This document shows, one piece after another, positions 18,414 to 27,091 of a stretch of 64,000 nucleotides of DNA (the first letter of the stretch is position 1; the number at the start of each line of letters is the position of its first letter). The stretch lies in the NCBI GenBank assembly GCA_000307305.1, contig DF158885.1:152664-216663 (forward strand). The letters run 5' to 3'. Below the pieces are notes generated by a model. That model was not told the origin of the DNA. It saw only the letters and a program-made list of their open reading frames with translations, and did not search any database. A program made the translations under genes and the position numbers. Origin of the DNA: Enterobacteriaceae bacterium B14. Its GTDB lineage: Bacteria; Pseudomonadota; Gammaproteobacteria; Enterobacterales; Enterobacteriaceae.

Positions 18414-19199
18414 ATGAAACCACTAATTGTTCCTGCATTGTTAATATCGTTATTTGCTGCCCAGTCTGCTCATGCAGACGGAGGCTACGACTTGCAATGC
18501 ATGCTTGATAATGGCGAGAAAATGATGCTCAGCCATGCCAGCAATACTGTTTATATCAGTTTTGAAAAGCCTGGCGGCGACTCCGAAGAGAGCGGTTCTG
18601 TTGTTAAACTGGATATACCTTCCGGCGAAGCGAAACAGACTGTGGTTGCTAATCCAGGCGCAGGGACCGCATCTTTCACATTGCGCGGAGAAAGCGAAGA
18701 TATTGAGGGTGCTGTTGCGCTCAATTATTCGGAATATGACGGTACAGGCGATGCTTATTACACGGTCATGAATTCACTGGGGCAGGAAACCAGCACCGTA
18801 TCCTGCACACCGGGTACCATTAAAATTTCCAGGAGCCTCCTCCAGAATGGTATTAATGGCATCGGTAGCCAGCAGACTAATAAACCTACACCCTCTCAGC
18901 AACAGCAGGTACAGCAATCGACGACACCACCGTTTAAAGTACAGTTTGGCAGCTCTGTCAGCAATGAAGGCTGGAATACTAAATATGGCGTTATTCAGCT
19001 CACAATCACTGATGACAACGTGGTACTGAAATCCATTAGAGTTAACAGAGGGAACTGTAAAATGGAGAGCGCCGGTAACAGAACCCTGCCTGCCAAATAT
19101 AAATTCGGTGAGGTGGCTACGTTCAAATATATGAAATGTGACCGTATTATCGAAGCCAATATTGTGACCAATTCCGGTAGCTGGACCTTTAATAATTAA
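18414..19199 (+). CDS. Exported protein of unknown function
   Basis: A 261-residue protein I do not recognise. A signal peptide (LIVPALLISLFAAQSAHA) precedes a mature N-terminal domain with C-containing strands (YDLQCMLDNGEKMML, TVSCTPG). A Gln-rich linker around residue 155 leads to a C-terminal beta-rich domain with a CKMES...MKCDR cysteine pair. Four cysteines in the mature part suggest two disulphides and a periplasmic or secreted location. It lies 11 bases after the GTPase gene with the ribosome-binding site AAGGAAAC, so it is in the same operon. Confidence 0.6.
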   Translation: MKPLIVPALLISLFAAQSAHADGGYDLQCMLDNGEKMMLSHASNTVYISFEKPGGDSEESGSVVKLDIPSGEAKQTVVANPGAGTASFTLRGESEDIEGAVALNYSEYDGTGDAYYTVMNSLGQETSTVSCTPGTIKISRSLLQNGINGIGSQQTNKPTPSQQQQVQQSTTPPFKVQFGSSVSNEGWNTKYGVIQLTITDDNVVLKSIRVNRGNCKMESAGNRTLPAKYKFGEVATFKYMKCDRIIEANIVTNSGSWTFNN

Positions 19200-19409
19200 A
19201 TTTACCTGTAGTTAGTCTGGGGGAGAGTGTGTCAGTAAATAATCCGACACTTCCCCCCAGTTAATTATGTTTAACCCTGCTGAGAAGCCATTCATTTCAT
19301 CACAACAGCGTTCCTCACCGGATAATGCGCAGCAACAGCTCTGCCAGGCGTTTGCTGGCATCGTACTTGTGCTGGACGGGGAAGGCGTGCAGAGAAGGGC
19401 TCAGGGGCG

Positions 19410-19628
19410 TTACTGGCGGGATTCTTCTATGCGCTTCATCAGCCAGCGCCTGACATCACTTTCGCGCCAACGGGAACTGCGACCAAACTTGATAGGTCTG
19501 GGGAACATCCCGTCCTTAATCAGCTTGTAGAACCACTTATCGGTTAAGCCCGTGAATGTGGTGATGAATACCATGTCCACCAGCTTATCGTTCATCAGGT
19601 CGGTCTCGGGAGTCAGTAGATTGTTCAT
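19410..19628 (-). CDS. AlpA-family excisionase/transcriptional regulator
   Basis: A 72-residue MerR-like winged-helix protein. The start is ATG 19628 (MNNLLTPETDLMND), with AGGAAAATCG upstream; the ORF is open further but the extension is not family-like. The HTH core is FITTFTGLTDKWFYKLIKDGMFP followed by the AlpA signature PIKFGRSSRWRESDVRRWL (shown here as the C-terminal third). AlpA proteins of P4-like elements activate int or act in excision. It lies on the minus strand next to the Gp2-like gene, as in CP4-57-type elements. Confidence 0.85.
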   Translation of the reverse strand: MNNLLTPETDLMNDKLVDMVFITTFTGLTDKWFYKLIKDGMFPRPIKFGRSSRWRESDVRRWLMKRIEESRQ

Positions 19629-19722
19629 GACGATTTTCCTTCTGTCTTTGAGTAGGTAAAAGACAGGAGCCACAGCGATAACCTGTTGATTTAAGTTAAT
19701 GTTGCGTGCTCCGTCATTACAA

Positions 19723-20370
19723 TCACTTCTCCGGTAATAAATAACTTTTCGCTTTGGTCTTAAACTGACTGCAGCCAAAGTTACGCTCGCCGTCCTCATT
19801 TTCTTTGGAACGTTTTTTGGCGAGATAGCAGATCCGATTCAGGTAATTCTCATAATCAAGACTGTTGGTTCCCTCTCTACGGTTCAGCTCAAATATGCCT
19901 GCCAGATGATAACTTACGCTCTCCTTCGCTTTACCCTTCAGTTTCAGCGCGTGACACCACGCTTTAGCTGCCATCGTTAGCAATAACCCTCTTCCGGTCC
20001 CCTTAAACCCCAGTTTAAGCATTATGCAACTGAACACCTCGCGGTTAACCAGGAGCACCAAGTGATAATGCTTATTGCTGTTCATCTCACCGAACTCTCT
20101 GGCCCACGCGTAATACACCGGGCAAGGGTATATTCGTTTACCTTGTCTGCTACGCCTTTTCAGATAAGCGGTAATCTGAGCTTTCAGTGAGGCAATAAAA
20201 CGGGTTATCACGGCAGATTCGTAACCCTTGTGTTGGTTGTGCTGCGGCAGGCTTAAATCCAGCCCGAAGGCTAATACACGGGCATGCTCATTCATCACGA
20301 AGGCTGTCAGCGCTTCCAGACGCTGCATATGGTAAGCATTCTTCTCGCTGTTACATTCTTTAAGTTTCAT
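19723..20370 (-). CDS. Inovirus Gp2-like / YagK-YfjJ replication family protein
   Basis: A 215-residue protein with the YagK/YfjJ C-terminal domain. Family features are ALTAFVMNEHARVLAFGLDL, the central YYAWAREFGEMNSNKHYHLVLLV (a HUH-like HYH) and a basic C-terminus. Related Gp2 proteins nick DNA in filamentous phage replication; in satellites the role is presumed replication. It lies 94 bases upstream of alpA on the same strand. Confidence 0.75.
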   Translation of the reverse strand: MKLKECNSEKNAYHMQRLEALTAFVMNEHARVLAFGLDLSLPQHNQHKGYESAVITRFIASLKAQITAYLKRRSRQGKRIYPCPVYYAWAREFGEMNSNKHYHLVLLVNREVFSCIMLKLGFKGTGRGLLLTMAAKAWCHALKLKGKAKESVSYHLAGIFELNRREGTNSLDYENYLNRICYLAKKRSKENEDGERNFGCSQFKTKAKSYLLPEK

Positions 20371-20969
20371 TTTCAGGACCTCATGTTGTGGCTGATATAC
20401 CCATGAGAGCCTCAGTAACTTTTAATGCAGGTACAGGACGATCAAAGAAAACACTGTCTCACTCCATTACTGGCCTTAGCCTCTGCTGGTTGCTTTACAC
20501 TCTCTCTAATCGGCCCTATACCCACTTCCCAATGAATCTCTGTATACCCGATATCTGAAAGATTCTGTTCATACTGTAGAGAACAACAATAAACATATAA
20601 TTAGTATCCGGCAGTAAAGAATCAATGCACCTGAACCATCAATCGGTTAAAAACCTTGCAGACAAGGGCCTTTGGCTCCAGGGCCTACTTCTTAAAGTCA
20701 TCTTTTATACTCTCAAGTTACGCCTTTAAGTCAACCAGTGAATATTGGATAGATACTATATTCCAGTGTGTGGCTTTATTTGTTTTCATAACCAATTGAT
20801 TTTTATTTAAATTGAATTTTAATGCCATTCGGTATAACCATTCGAATCACACGATAAAACTACGGAGTTATCTATGGTATCAATACGTGAAATAAACGTG
20901 ATTGGAATCATTTTTAACATGGTTTTATTATGCAATTATGAGGAAAATAACTGTGATGGGGTATAGGTT
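20371..20969. other. 600-base gene-free region
   Basis: AT-rich, no supported ORF on either strand and no clear terminator or repeat. It separates the divergent Gp2-like gene and the next gene, so promoters for both are expected here. A satellite replication origin is possible but nothing seen supports one. Confidence 0.4.
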
Positions 20970-21947
20970 TTGGCTCTTAATTATGAAAATTTGATTGATA
21001 TACCAAATGAAAGAGTAGCAATGTTTGTCATTAATTTTCTCAGAGGAAGAGGAATTGACACATCTCTCTATTCATCGTCGGGTATTATCAGTGCAAATCT
21101 GAAATTGGTGAGGCAATATATAAATTCTGATTTGCATAAAAATCAGAGGGGTAATGTAGATGAGAGAATAGATATCGAATTTCTGAAAGGTCGAATAGCA
21201 GATAGCATTCTTCCCGAATTGCACTTTGACTGGTTAAAATCTGATCCCAGAGCAACTTACTGGTTATGGGGAAAGTACTATCTGCTGAGTAATATTAATG
21301 GGTTTTCGCTTAAAATCCAGAACGCTGTTAATAATGGTGTTTTGACACATGAGTTTTATGTAAATAACCATTCACGGTTCTGCCATTTTAGTCGTTATGA
21401 TTCTATTTTATTTTTCTTTGATACTCAGGTGGAAGCTAATTTTGATGGAAAAATTCGTATGCTACAAACAGCATATAACGAATGGAAGTTAAAGTTTATG
21501 TCTGAACAACCCTTTAAATGGTTGGATCAGAAGAATGCTGATATGTGCCGCTGGGCTTATAGTTACATTATTCAATTTCAACAAAAAACATCAGAAAATG
21601 ATAGGGCTAATGTATCAGATGCATTCAGCCTTACTGAACCGAATAATTTTTATTCCGTAACTGTTAGCCAGCCAGGTAGTAATGAGGAGTTATATCACGC
21701 CATTTTTGCTATGTACGATTTATGGGAAACTACTTTTGAGAGAAAAAAGCTTTTCCTGATTCAAATTAATAAGGCATGGAATCAAAAGAAAGTCAGGCAG
21801 GGCCGAAAAGGGAAGAAAGCGATTAATACGTTTGTTAGCGATGAGTCAAAATTACAGCTGGATTTCTTAGCCCAAAAATATAACATGAAGATTAGTCAGG
21901 TTCTTGAAAAACTCATATGCGAAAAATTTTATGACGAGCAGCGCTGA
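20970..21947 (+). CDS. Unknown island protein with a C-terminal ribbon-helix-helix-like segment
   Basis: A 325-residue AT-rich gene that I cannot name. The start is uncertain: TTG at 20970 opens the frame and the next in-frame ATG is 17 codons later (MFVINFLRGRG). Most of the protein is mixed helix and strand with many aromatics. The last 45 residues (SKLQLDFLAQKYNMKISQ, VLEKLICEKF) look like a ribbon-helix-helix DNA-binding unit preceded by a basic stretch (QGRKGKKAI). That suggests a DNA-binding or plasmid-type regulatory function, which is inference. It precedes the YfjQ-like gene by 75 bases. Confidence 0.55.
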   Translation: MALNYENLIDIPNERVAMFVINFLRGRGIDTSLYSSSGIISANLKLVRQYINSDLHKNQRGNVDERIDIEFLKGRIADSILPELHFDWLKSDPRATYWLWGKYYLLSNINGFSLKIQNAVNNGVLTHEFYVNNHSRFCHFSRYDSILFFFDTQVEANFDGKIRMLQTAYNEWKLKFMSEQPFKWLDQKNADMCRWAYSYIIQFQQKTSENDRANVSDAFSLTEPNNFYSVTVSQPGSNEELYHAIFAMYDLWETTFERKKLFLIQINKAWNQKKVRQGRKGKKAINTFVSDESKLQLDFLAQKYNMKISQVLEKLICEKFYDEQR

Positions 21948-22022
21948 TATCATTTAGAAAGAAACTTAGCTCTATATAACAAATATGAACTCTCTTACTT
22001 ATTTTTTATATGGAGCACTATC

Positions 22023-22832
22023 ATGACCCGATTAGCATCTCGCTTCGGTGCGGTCAATCTCGTTCGACGCGACCGCCCGCTAACCCGCGATGAACTGGCG
22101 CATTATGTGCCGAGTGTATTCAGCGAAGAAAAGCATGAATCCCGCAGCGATCGCTACACATACATTCCGACTATAACCCTGCTTGATAACCTGCAACGTG
22201 AAGGCTTTCAGCCATTCTTTGCGTGCCAGACTAGAGTCCGAGACCAGAGCAAACGCGAACATACGAAGCACATGCTACGTCTGCGTCGTACTGGCAAACA
22301 AGTACCGGAAATTATACTGCTTAATAGCCACGACGGCTCCAGCTCATACCAGATGCTACCGGGGTTATTCAGATCGGTTTGCCAGAATGGACTAATTTGC
22401 GGTGAGAGTTTTGGAGAGGTACGTGTGCCACACAAAGGCAACGTGGTGGAGAAAGTCATTGAAGGAGCTTACGAAGTGCTAGGGATTTTTGATCGCGTAG
22501 AAGAGAAACGCGATGCCATGCAGTCGCTGATGTTACCGCCACCTGCTCAGCAGGCGATGGCAAAAGCGGCATTAACTTATCGCTTTGGTGAAGAGCATCA
22601 ACCGGTGACGGAATTGCAAATCCTATCCCCGCGCCGCTGGCAGGATGAAAGTAATGACCTGTGGACCACTTATCAGCGCATTCAGGAAAACCTGATTAAA
22701 GGCGGTCTGTCTGGACGAACGACTAAAGGCAAACGTGCCCATACCCGTGCTGTAAAAGGTATCGACGGTGATGTGAAGCTTAACCGCGCTCTGTGGGTGA
22801 TGGCTGAGAATATGCTGCAGCTTGCCTCATGA
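22023..22832 (+). CDS. YafZ/YfjQ-family DUF932 protein
   Basis: A 269-residue protein close to the YafZ/YfjQ family of E. coli cryptic prophages. The start MTRLASRFGAVNLV and segments SDRYTYIPTITLLDNL, GLICGESFGEVRVPHKG and KRAHTRAVKGIDGDVKLN are typical. Function is not known. It is a standard marker of this backbone and sits upstream of the RadC-like gene, as in the yfjQ-yfjX-yfjY order. Its base composition is more GC-rich than its left neighbour. Confidence 0.85.
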   Translation: MTRLASRFGAVNLVRRDRPLTRDELAHYVPSVFSEEKHESRSDRYTYIPTITLLDNLQREGFQPFFACQTRVRDQSKREHTKHMLRLRRTGKQVPEIILLNSHDGSSSYQMLPGLFRSVCQNGLICGESFGEVRVPHKGNVVEKVIEGAYEVLGIFDRVEEKRDAMQSLMLPPPAQQAMAKAALTYRFGEEHQPVTELQILSPRRWQDESNDLWTTYQRIQENLIKGGLSGRTTKGKRAHTRAVKGIDGDVKLNRALWVMAENMLQLAS

Positions 22833-22894
22833 GCCTTTTTATTATCCTCCATGCCCTGCCAATAAACCGGCGGGGCATTTTGTTTTAAGGAACC

Positions 22895-23368
22895 GTGATG
22901 TCCGAAATAACTCTATCCTCCGTATTTCCGGTTAACGAACAACGCATTATCCGTCGAGCCCTGCGTCTACTGGAGAAATATCAGCGCCAGCCGGGAGAGT
23001 CATTTACCTCAACCAGCTTCACTAAAATCTGGCTGCAGCTACAGCTGGCGGGTCTTGAGCGAGAAATCTTTATCGTCCTGTATCTGGATAACCAGCATCG
23101 TCTGCTGGAGCGTGAAACACTGTTTACCGGCACGCTCAGCCATACCGAAGTGCATCCCCGCGAAGTGGTTAAATTGGCTCTGAAGCACAACGCCGCGGCG
23201 GTCATTCTAGCCCATAACCATCCTTCAGGTACGACAGAAATCAGTCAGCAGGATAAACACATCACTCAGCGGATAGTGAAAGCGTTAGCACTGGTAGAAG
23301 TGCGAGTGCTGGATCATTTGGTTGTTGGGAATGAAGTGGTTTCTTTTGCTGAGCAGGGGTTGCTTTAA
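22895..23368 (+). CDS. RadC/YeeS-family JAB-domain protein
   Basis: A 157-residue protein of the YeeS/YfjY/YkfG type. The JAMM metalloprotease-like motif is intact: [10 protein letters not shown], then [19 protein letters not shown] with HxHPSG and a downstream Asp. These are short RadC homologues lacking the N-terminal HhH region of chromosomal RadC. Despite the old DNA-repair label, their function is unsettled. The gene lies immediately before the CbeA/CbtA module, the usual order. Confidence 0.85.
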   Translation: MMSEITLSSVFPVNEQRIIRRALRLLEKYQRQPGESFTSTSFTKIWLQLQLAGLEREIFIVLYLDNQHRLLERETLFTGTLSHTEVHPREVVKLALKHNAAAVILAHNHPSGTTEISQQDKHITQRIVKALALVEVRVLDHLVVGNEVVSFAEQGLL

Positions 23369-23380
23369 GCGGAGGTTTTC

Positions 23381-23706
23381 ATGCCATTCACACCACCTCA
23401 TGAATGGGGGCTACAAAGCGATATCCCCCCCCTCGATTTGGCGCAAGATTAGTTCAGGAGGGCAACCGGCTGCATTACCTGGCTGACAGGGCTGGTTTTA
23501 CAGGGAGCTTTAGCCCGATATACCTGAAGAAATTAGATCTGGCTTTCCCGCTGTTCGTAGAACAACTGGAAGATATGCTGCGTGCTGGCGAACTAAATCC
23601 ACATCAGCAACGTCAGGTAAACATTCAACTTGCGAGTTTAATCTGTATAGCTGATACCTATGGTAGCTGCGGTTACGTTTACATTTCTATTTATCCAACT
23701 CTGTAA
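23381..23706 (+). pseudogene. CbeA (YeeU)-family antitoxin, interrupted in a C8 run
   Basis: GGAGG at 23371-23375 sits five bases before ATG 23381, which reads MPFTPPHEWGLQSDIPPLD and stops at TAG 23450. One extra C in the run at 23425-23432 joins it to the family frame PPRFGARLVQEGNRLHYLADR that ends at 23706. That frame has a possible ATG at 23404 but no ribosome-binding site. CbeA proteins bundle MreB/FtsZ filaments and counter CbtA. The C-terminus DTYGSCGYVYISIYPT is intact. The gene is either slippage-expressed, truncated at the N-terminus, or affected by a base-calling error. Confidence 0.75.
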
Positions 23707-23739
23707 CACCTTCTCTCTTCTTTTATTAGGACCCAACTC

Positions 23740-24060
23740 ATGCAAATTTCATCTGTACCAGCCACGGTGCCGGTTTCGTCACGCCTGTCGCCCATGCAGG
23801 TCTGGCAGCAACTTTTAACGTATCTGTTGGAGCACCATTACGGCCTCACACTCAACGACACACCATTCCATGATAACGCGGCCATTGAGGAACATATCGA
23901 GGCGGGAATAACGCTTGTCGATGCGGTTAATTTCCTCGTGGAACGTTATGAACTGGTACGCATTGACTGCAAAGGATTTACATGGCAGGAGCAGACGCCA
24001 TTCCTGACCGCGACTGATATTCTCCGAGCCAGGCGAGCTACCGGATTAATCAATACTTAA
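23740..24060 (+). CDS. cbtA: CbtA (YeeV/YkfI)-family cytoskeleton toxin
   Basis: A 106-residue toxin of type IV toxin-antitoxin modules that inhibits FtsZ and MreB. It matches the family along its length: [47 protein letters not shown] and [14 protein letters not shown]. It is slightly shorter than the 124-residue E. coli form and lies 33 bases after the cbeA-like gene. The toxin frame is intact although the antitoxin frame is not, which makes the antitoxin frameshift more notable. Confidence 0.9.
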   Translation: MQISSVPATVPVSSRLSPMQVWQQLLTYLLEHHYGLTLNDTPFHDNAAIEEHIEAGITLVDAVNFLVERYELVRIDCKGFTWQEQTPFLTATDILRARRATGLINT

Positions 24061-24301
24061 CTTCTTCGAGCTTCGTTTCTGATTTTTACCTCTGAAATTC
24101 CCATCTTTTTTATTCATCGCATTATGCGCCTGCAACTCTGGCAGGCGTGTTTGCTTTTACAAGCGTTCAAAAGTAAGTGTTAGTTGATGTCACGGGCAGA
24201 AAGTATACAACTGTATAGATAGGCAAAATTTCTTGCTGCTTCTTTTTTAACCTGCAATTCTTATCCCTACGGTTATATCAACGACATGAAGACATTACAT
24301 T

Positions 24302-25075
24302 ATGGATAAAGCTGAAATTCTGGACAGGGGTTCTTGGGTTGAAATCCGTATTGAAGAATTTGCACAAAGGGTGAAAGGTATTTCACGAGACAAGTACCCT
24401 TCCTTACGCTGTATCGCCTGTGAGCAAACAGTTCATGATAGTGGCTTAGTCACTCCTAATCCTGACTATAGCCCCAGATTCTCTCATTCATCTCCGCCTA
24501 ATAACGGCGAGTTTTGCCCTCTCGGATCTACATCTCAACGTTTCGGTGGCCTTTCCGGGAATGACAGAACAGCATCAACAGAAATTGCTGCATCTCGCCG
24601 AAATCGATTCATGCAATTTGATCACCTCTGCAAGGCGTGGATAGTTTGTAGGTATTTACGTGGAGGAGAAGGGAAGCTTGATCAAAAGTCATTCATTCGT
24701 TTGGTCAGGATCGCTGATAGTTTTGGGATCTGGCATTATAGCTATATGCCAGACTGGGGAATCCCGCTTCTTCTGATGTTAATGGATAACCATCCGACGC
24801 CAAACGGTAAATCAGCTTTTTTCTATTCACTTAAAAAAGATAGACTTCGTAAAGGAGTGGAATGGCAAAATCTGAATGTCCGACTTGAAGCGCATTGGGT
24901 GAGCAGTGGTAAACCGATAGTACCTACTGAAGGTAAAAAAGCTTCTTTTTTACTCATGATACCCTTTAGTGAAGCCATTTTTGATGAAATATTGAGCAAA
25001 GAAGATCTTGCATGGTGCACTGAAAATACGCTTAGAACTCTTCACGCTTTTAGCGTTGAAGAGTCAGATGACTAA
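24302..25075 (+). CDS. Unknown island cargo protein with an N-terminal CxxC
   Basis: A 257-residue protein I do not recognise. Near residue 37 it has LRCIACEQTVHD, a possible zinc-binding CxxC with further Cys at FCPLG, so a small zinc-ribbon N-terminal region is plausible. The remainder is mixed alpha/beta with MPDWGIPLLLMLMDNHPTPNG in the middle. It is the last gene before the second att-like repeat, a typical place for a cargo gene, and begins 240 bases after cbtA with its own likely promoter. Confidence 0.5.
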   Translation: MDKAEILDRGSWVEIRIEEFAQRVKGISRDKYPSLRCIACEQTVHDSGLVTPNPDYSPRFSHSSPPNNGEFCPLGSTSQRFGGLSGNDRTASTEIAASRRNRFMQFDHLCKAWIVCRYLRGGEGKLDQKSFIRLVRIADSFGIWHYSYMPDWGIPLLLMLMDNHPTPNGKSAFFYSLKKDRLRKGVEWQNLNVRLEAHWVSSGKPIVPTEGKKASFLLMIPFSEAIFDEILSKEDLAWCTENTLRTLHAFSVEESDD

Positions 25076-25425
25076 GTTTACTTACATTTCTTGCCTTCAT
25101 TGATCAAGTGACAATGGAGGCTAAAAAACAGCGCGTAATACCCCTAATCTCCACACGCAAAACCATTTGGGGGTGCTTATGGGGGTTACTCATTTATCAA
25201 ATAAAAAATATAACTATCTAATCAATTGGTTAGGTATCTAGTTCGACTCCTGTGATCCCGCCAATTTAGTTCTCTTTAACTCCTTCGAAGTCTATAAACC
25301 CCCTTTAATACCTGATTAAAATAGAAAAATAACTCCACCATTGTCGTCTGAAGGTAATCGGCATCAAGTCAGTCATTGGCAGAAAGCCTCTGGAGGATGG
25401 ATTCATCAAATAGCCGGAGGATGTA
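25076..25425. other. Right end of island A and left end of island B
   Basis: No gene. It contains a GGGGG-rich block (25160-25190) like those near the other att copies, the middle att-like repeat at 25241, and then a stretch (25281-25425) about as similar to 8290-8567 as diverged duplicates, including CTGGAGGATGGATTCATCAA just before the integrase start. Confidence 0.65.
25241..25266 (+). repeat. Middle att-like repeat
   Basis: GTTCGACTCCTGTGATC followed by CCGCCAATTT. It lacks two T relative to the selC copy. It marks the junction between two tandem elements. Confidence 0.85.
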
Positions 25426-25686
25426 ATGGCCCTAACCGATGTTAAAGTGAAAACCGCGAAGCCAAAAGATAAGCCCTATAAGCTGACTGATGGCGGCGGC
25501 ATGTATCTGCTGATTAACGCGAATGGTTCCAAATACTGGCGAATGAAATACCGCTTTGCCAGTAAAGAAAAGATGCTTTCCATTGGCGTATACCCTGATG
25601 TCTCACAGGCCTACGCATGTGAAAAACGTAGTGAAGCCAGAAAAATAAACGCTATACGCGTAATGAGCCTCACTACGGATTTCTAG
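25426..25686 (+). pseudogene. Truncated second P4-type integrase
   Basis: The first 74 codons are nearly identical to the integrase at 8568 (MALTDVKVKTAKPKDK through YPDVSQAYACEKRSEARKI) and carry several substitutions. The reading then leaves the family and stops at 25686. The catalytic domain is missing, so no recombinase activity is expected. It shows that a second element with its own integrase was inserted here. Confidence 0.9.
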
Positions 25687-25721
25687 TACAGCATTGTTAG
25701 TCAGATTAAAGTGGAGGCGGC

Positions 25722-26736
25722 ATGACAGATAAACACTTATTCCCATCCCCGACAGGCGAATTTGTTATGTTTGCCAGCGATGACGGTGAGGTACGTGTTG
25801 AATGCCGCTTTGAGCAGGAAACACTCTGGTTGCCCCAGGCGACCATTGCGAATCTTTATCAGGTTACTCCCCAGGCTATTACACAACACATCAAAGCGAT
25901 CTACGAAGAAGGTGAACTTGAACAAAATGCAACCTGTAAGTCTTACTTACAAGTTCAACAGGAAGGTAATCGTCAGGTAAGTCGCAATATGCTTCACTAC
26001 AGCCTGCCCGTCATTCTCGCCTCGCGGCACGCAATTCCGGCATTGGGCCACCCAGACGCTTCAGGAATACCTGATCAAAGGTTTTGTGATGGACGATGAG
26101 CGGCTGAAAAATCCGCCTGTTGGCACATCGGCTGTACCTGATTACTTTGATGAGATACTCGAGCGCATCCGCGATATTCGGGCCAGCGAGCGGCGGGTTT
26201 ATTTACGGGTGCGGGAGATTTTTGCGTTAGCTGCTGACTCTCAACCGTCGCTAAAAGAAACCACACAGTTTTTTCAAACTATTCAGAAAAAGTTGCATTT
26301 TGCCTGTACCGGCCATACCGCTGCTGAACTCATCCATCAGCGTGCGGATGCCAGCCAGTCGCATATGGGGCTGACCAGTTATAAAGGTGAAGAGGTACGT
26401 AAGGGGGATGTGACGGTGGCAAAAAACTATCTCACTCAGGATGAGGTCAGTGAACTTAATCGCGTGGTTAATATGTGGCTGGATTTTGCCGAGGATCAGG
26501 CCTGTCGTCGCCGTCAGGTATTTTTGCGAGACTGGCAGGATAAGCTGGACCAGCTCCTGCAATTCAACGACCGCGAGGTTCTGCAAGGCACTGGTAAAGT
26601 CAGCAAGAAACTGGCTGATGAAAAAGCGCAGGCGGAATATAGTCAGTTTGCCGAGCAACAACGACGCTTACAAGAAGCTGAAGGTGAGAAGGATATTGCC
26701 GGTTTGCTACAGTGGAAAAGAGATCCTAAAAAGTAG
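25722..26736 (+). pseudogene. RhuM-family gene disrupted by a small internal deletion
   Basis: Codons 25722-26021 encode the RhuM N-terminus (SDDGEVRVECRFEQETLW, RQVSRNMLHYSLPVILA). Reading resumes one base later, at 26023, in another frame with RGTQFRHWATQTL and runs to 26736 (YLIKGFVMDDERLK, LTSYKGEEVRKGDVTVAKNYL). Family members have about eight residues, VGYRVRS-like, between these blocks, so about 23 bases seem to be missing. RhuM is an island-associated protein of unclear function, linked to epithelial invasion in Salmonella SPI-3, which is also at selC. Confidence 0.85.
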
Positions 26737-26843
26737 CTCTGGATGTCCCAAACCCTGTAAGGAAAACCATTTTGGGGGCTTATGGGGGCTCTCATTTATC
26801 TAACACAAAACATCAATATTAAATCAACAAGTTAACCATTAGA

Positions 26844-26866
26844 TACGACTCCTGTGATCGCCAATT
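26844..26866 (+). repeat. Right att-like repeat (outer attR)
   Basis: TACGACTCCTGTGATC followed by GCCAATTCACT. Compared with the selC copy it has lost four bases (TTCC) after GATC and has a T-to-A change near the left end. The sequence to its right is no longer island-like and leads to iron-uptake genes. Confidence 0.8.
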
Positions 26867-27042
26867 CACTCCTTTTAAACTCCCCAAAGGTCTACTTAAT
26901 CCTTTAAAATCAAACATCAAAACCCAATCCCATTACCCTAACGTCTTTTAAGGCCTACCTGAATCCATACCTATTTTTGTATAGTAATGTGTATAGAGTT
27001 TCTCTGCACACTCTTGCTTAAACAAGCAAATAAAAAAGAGAT

Positions 27043-27061
27043 GGATTATCATTATCATCTT
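27043..27061 (+). promoter_or_regulatory. Putative Fur box upstream of the siderophore-binding protein
   Basis: GGATTATCATTATCATCTT overlaps the Fur consensus GATAATGATAATCATTATC well in its repeated ATTATCATTATC core. It lies 31 bases before the ATG at 27092, showing that the longer upstream reading of the ORF is not translated. Confidence 0.7.
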
Positions 27062-27091
27062 TACGCTTTACCCTACTTTCCAAGGATTCTC

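Noticed and set aside
19267-19530. 87-codon plus-strand ORF opposite alpA
   Set aside because: It has no recognisable product, no ribosome-binding site and overlaps the well-supported alpA on the other strand.
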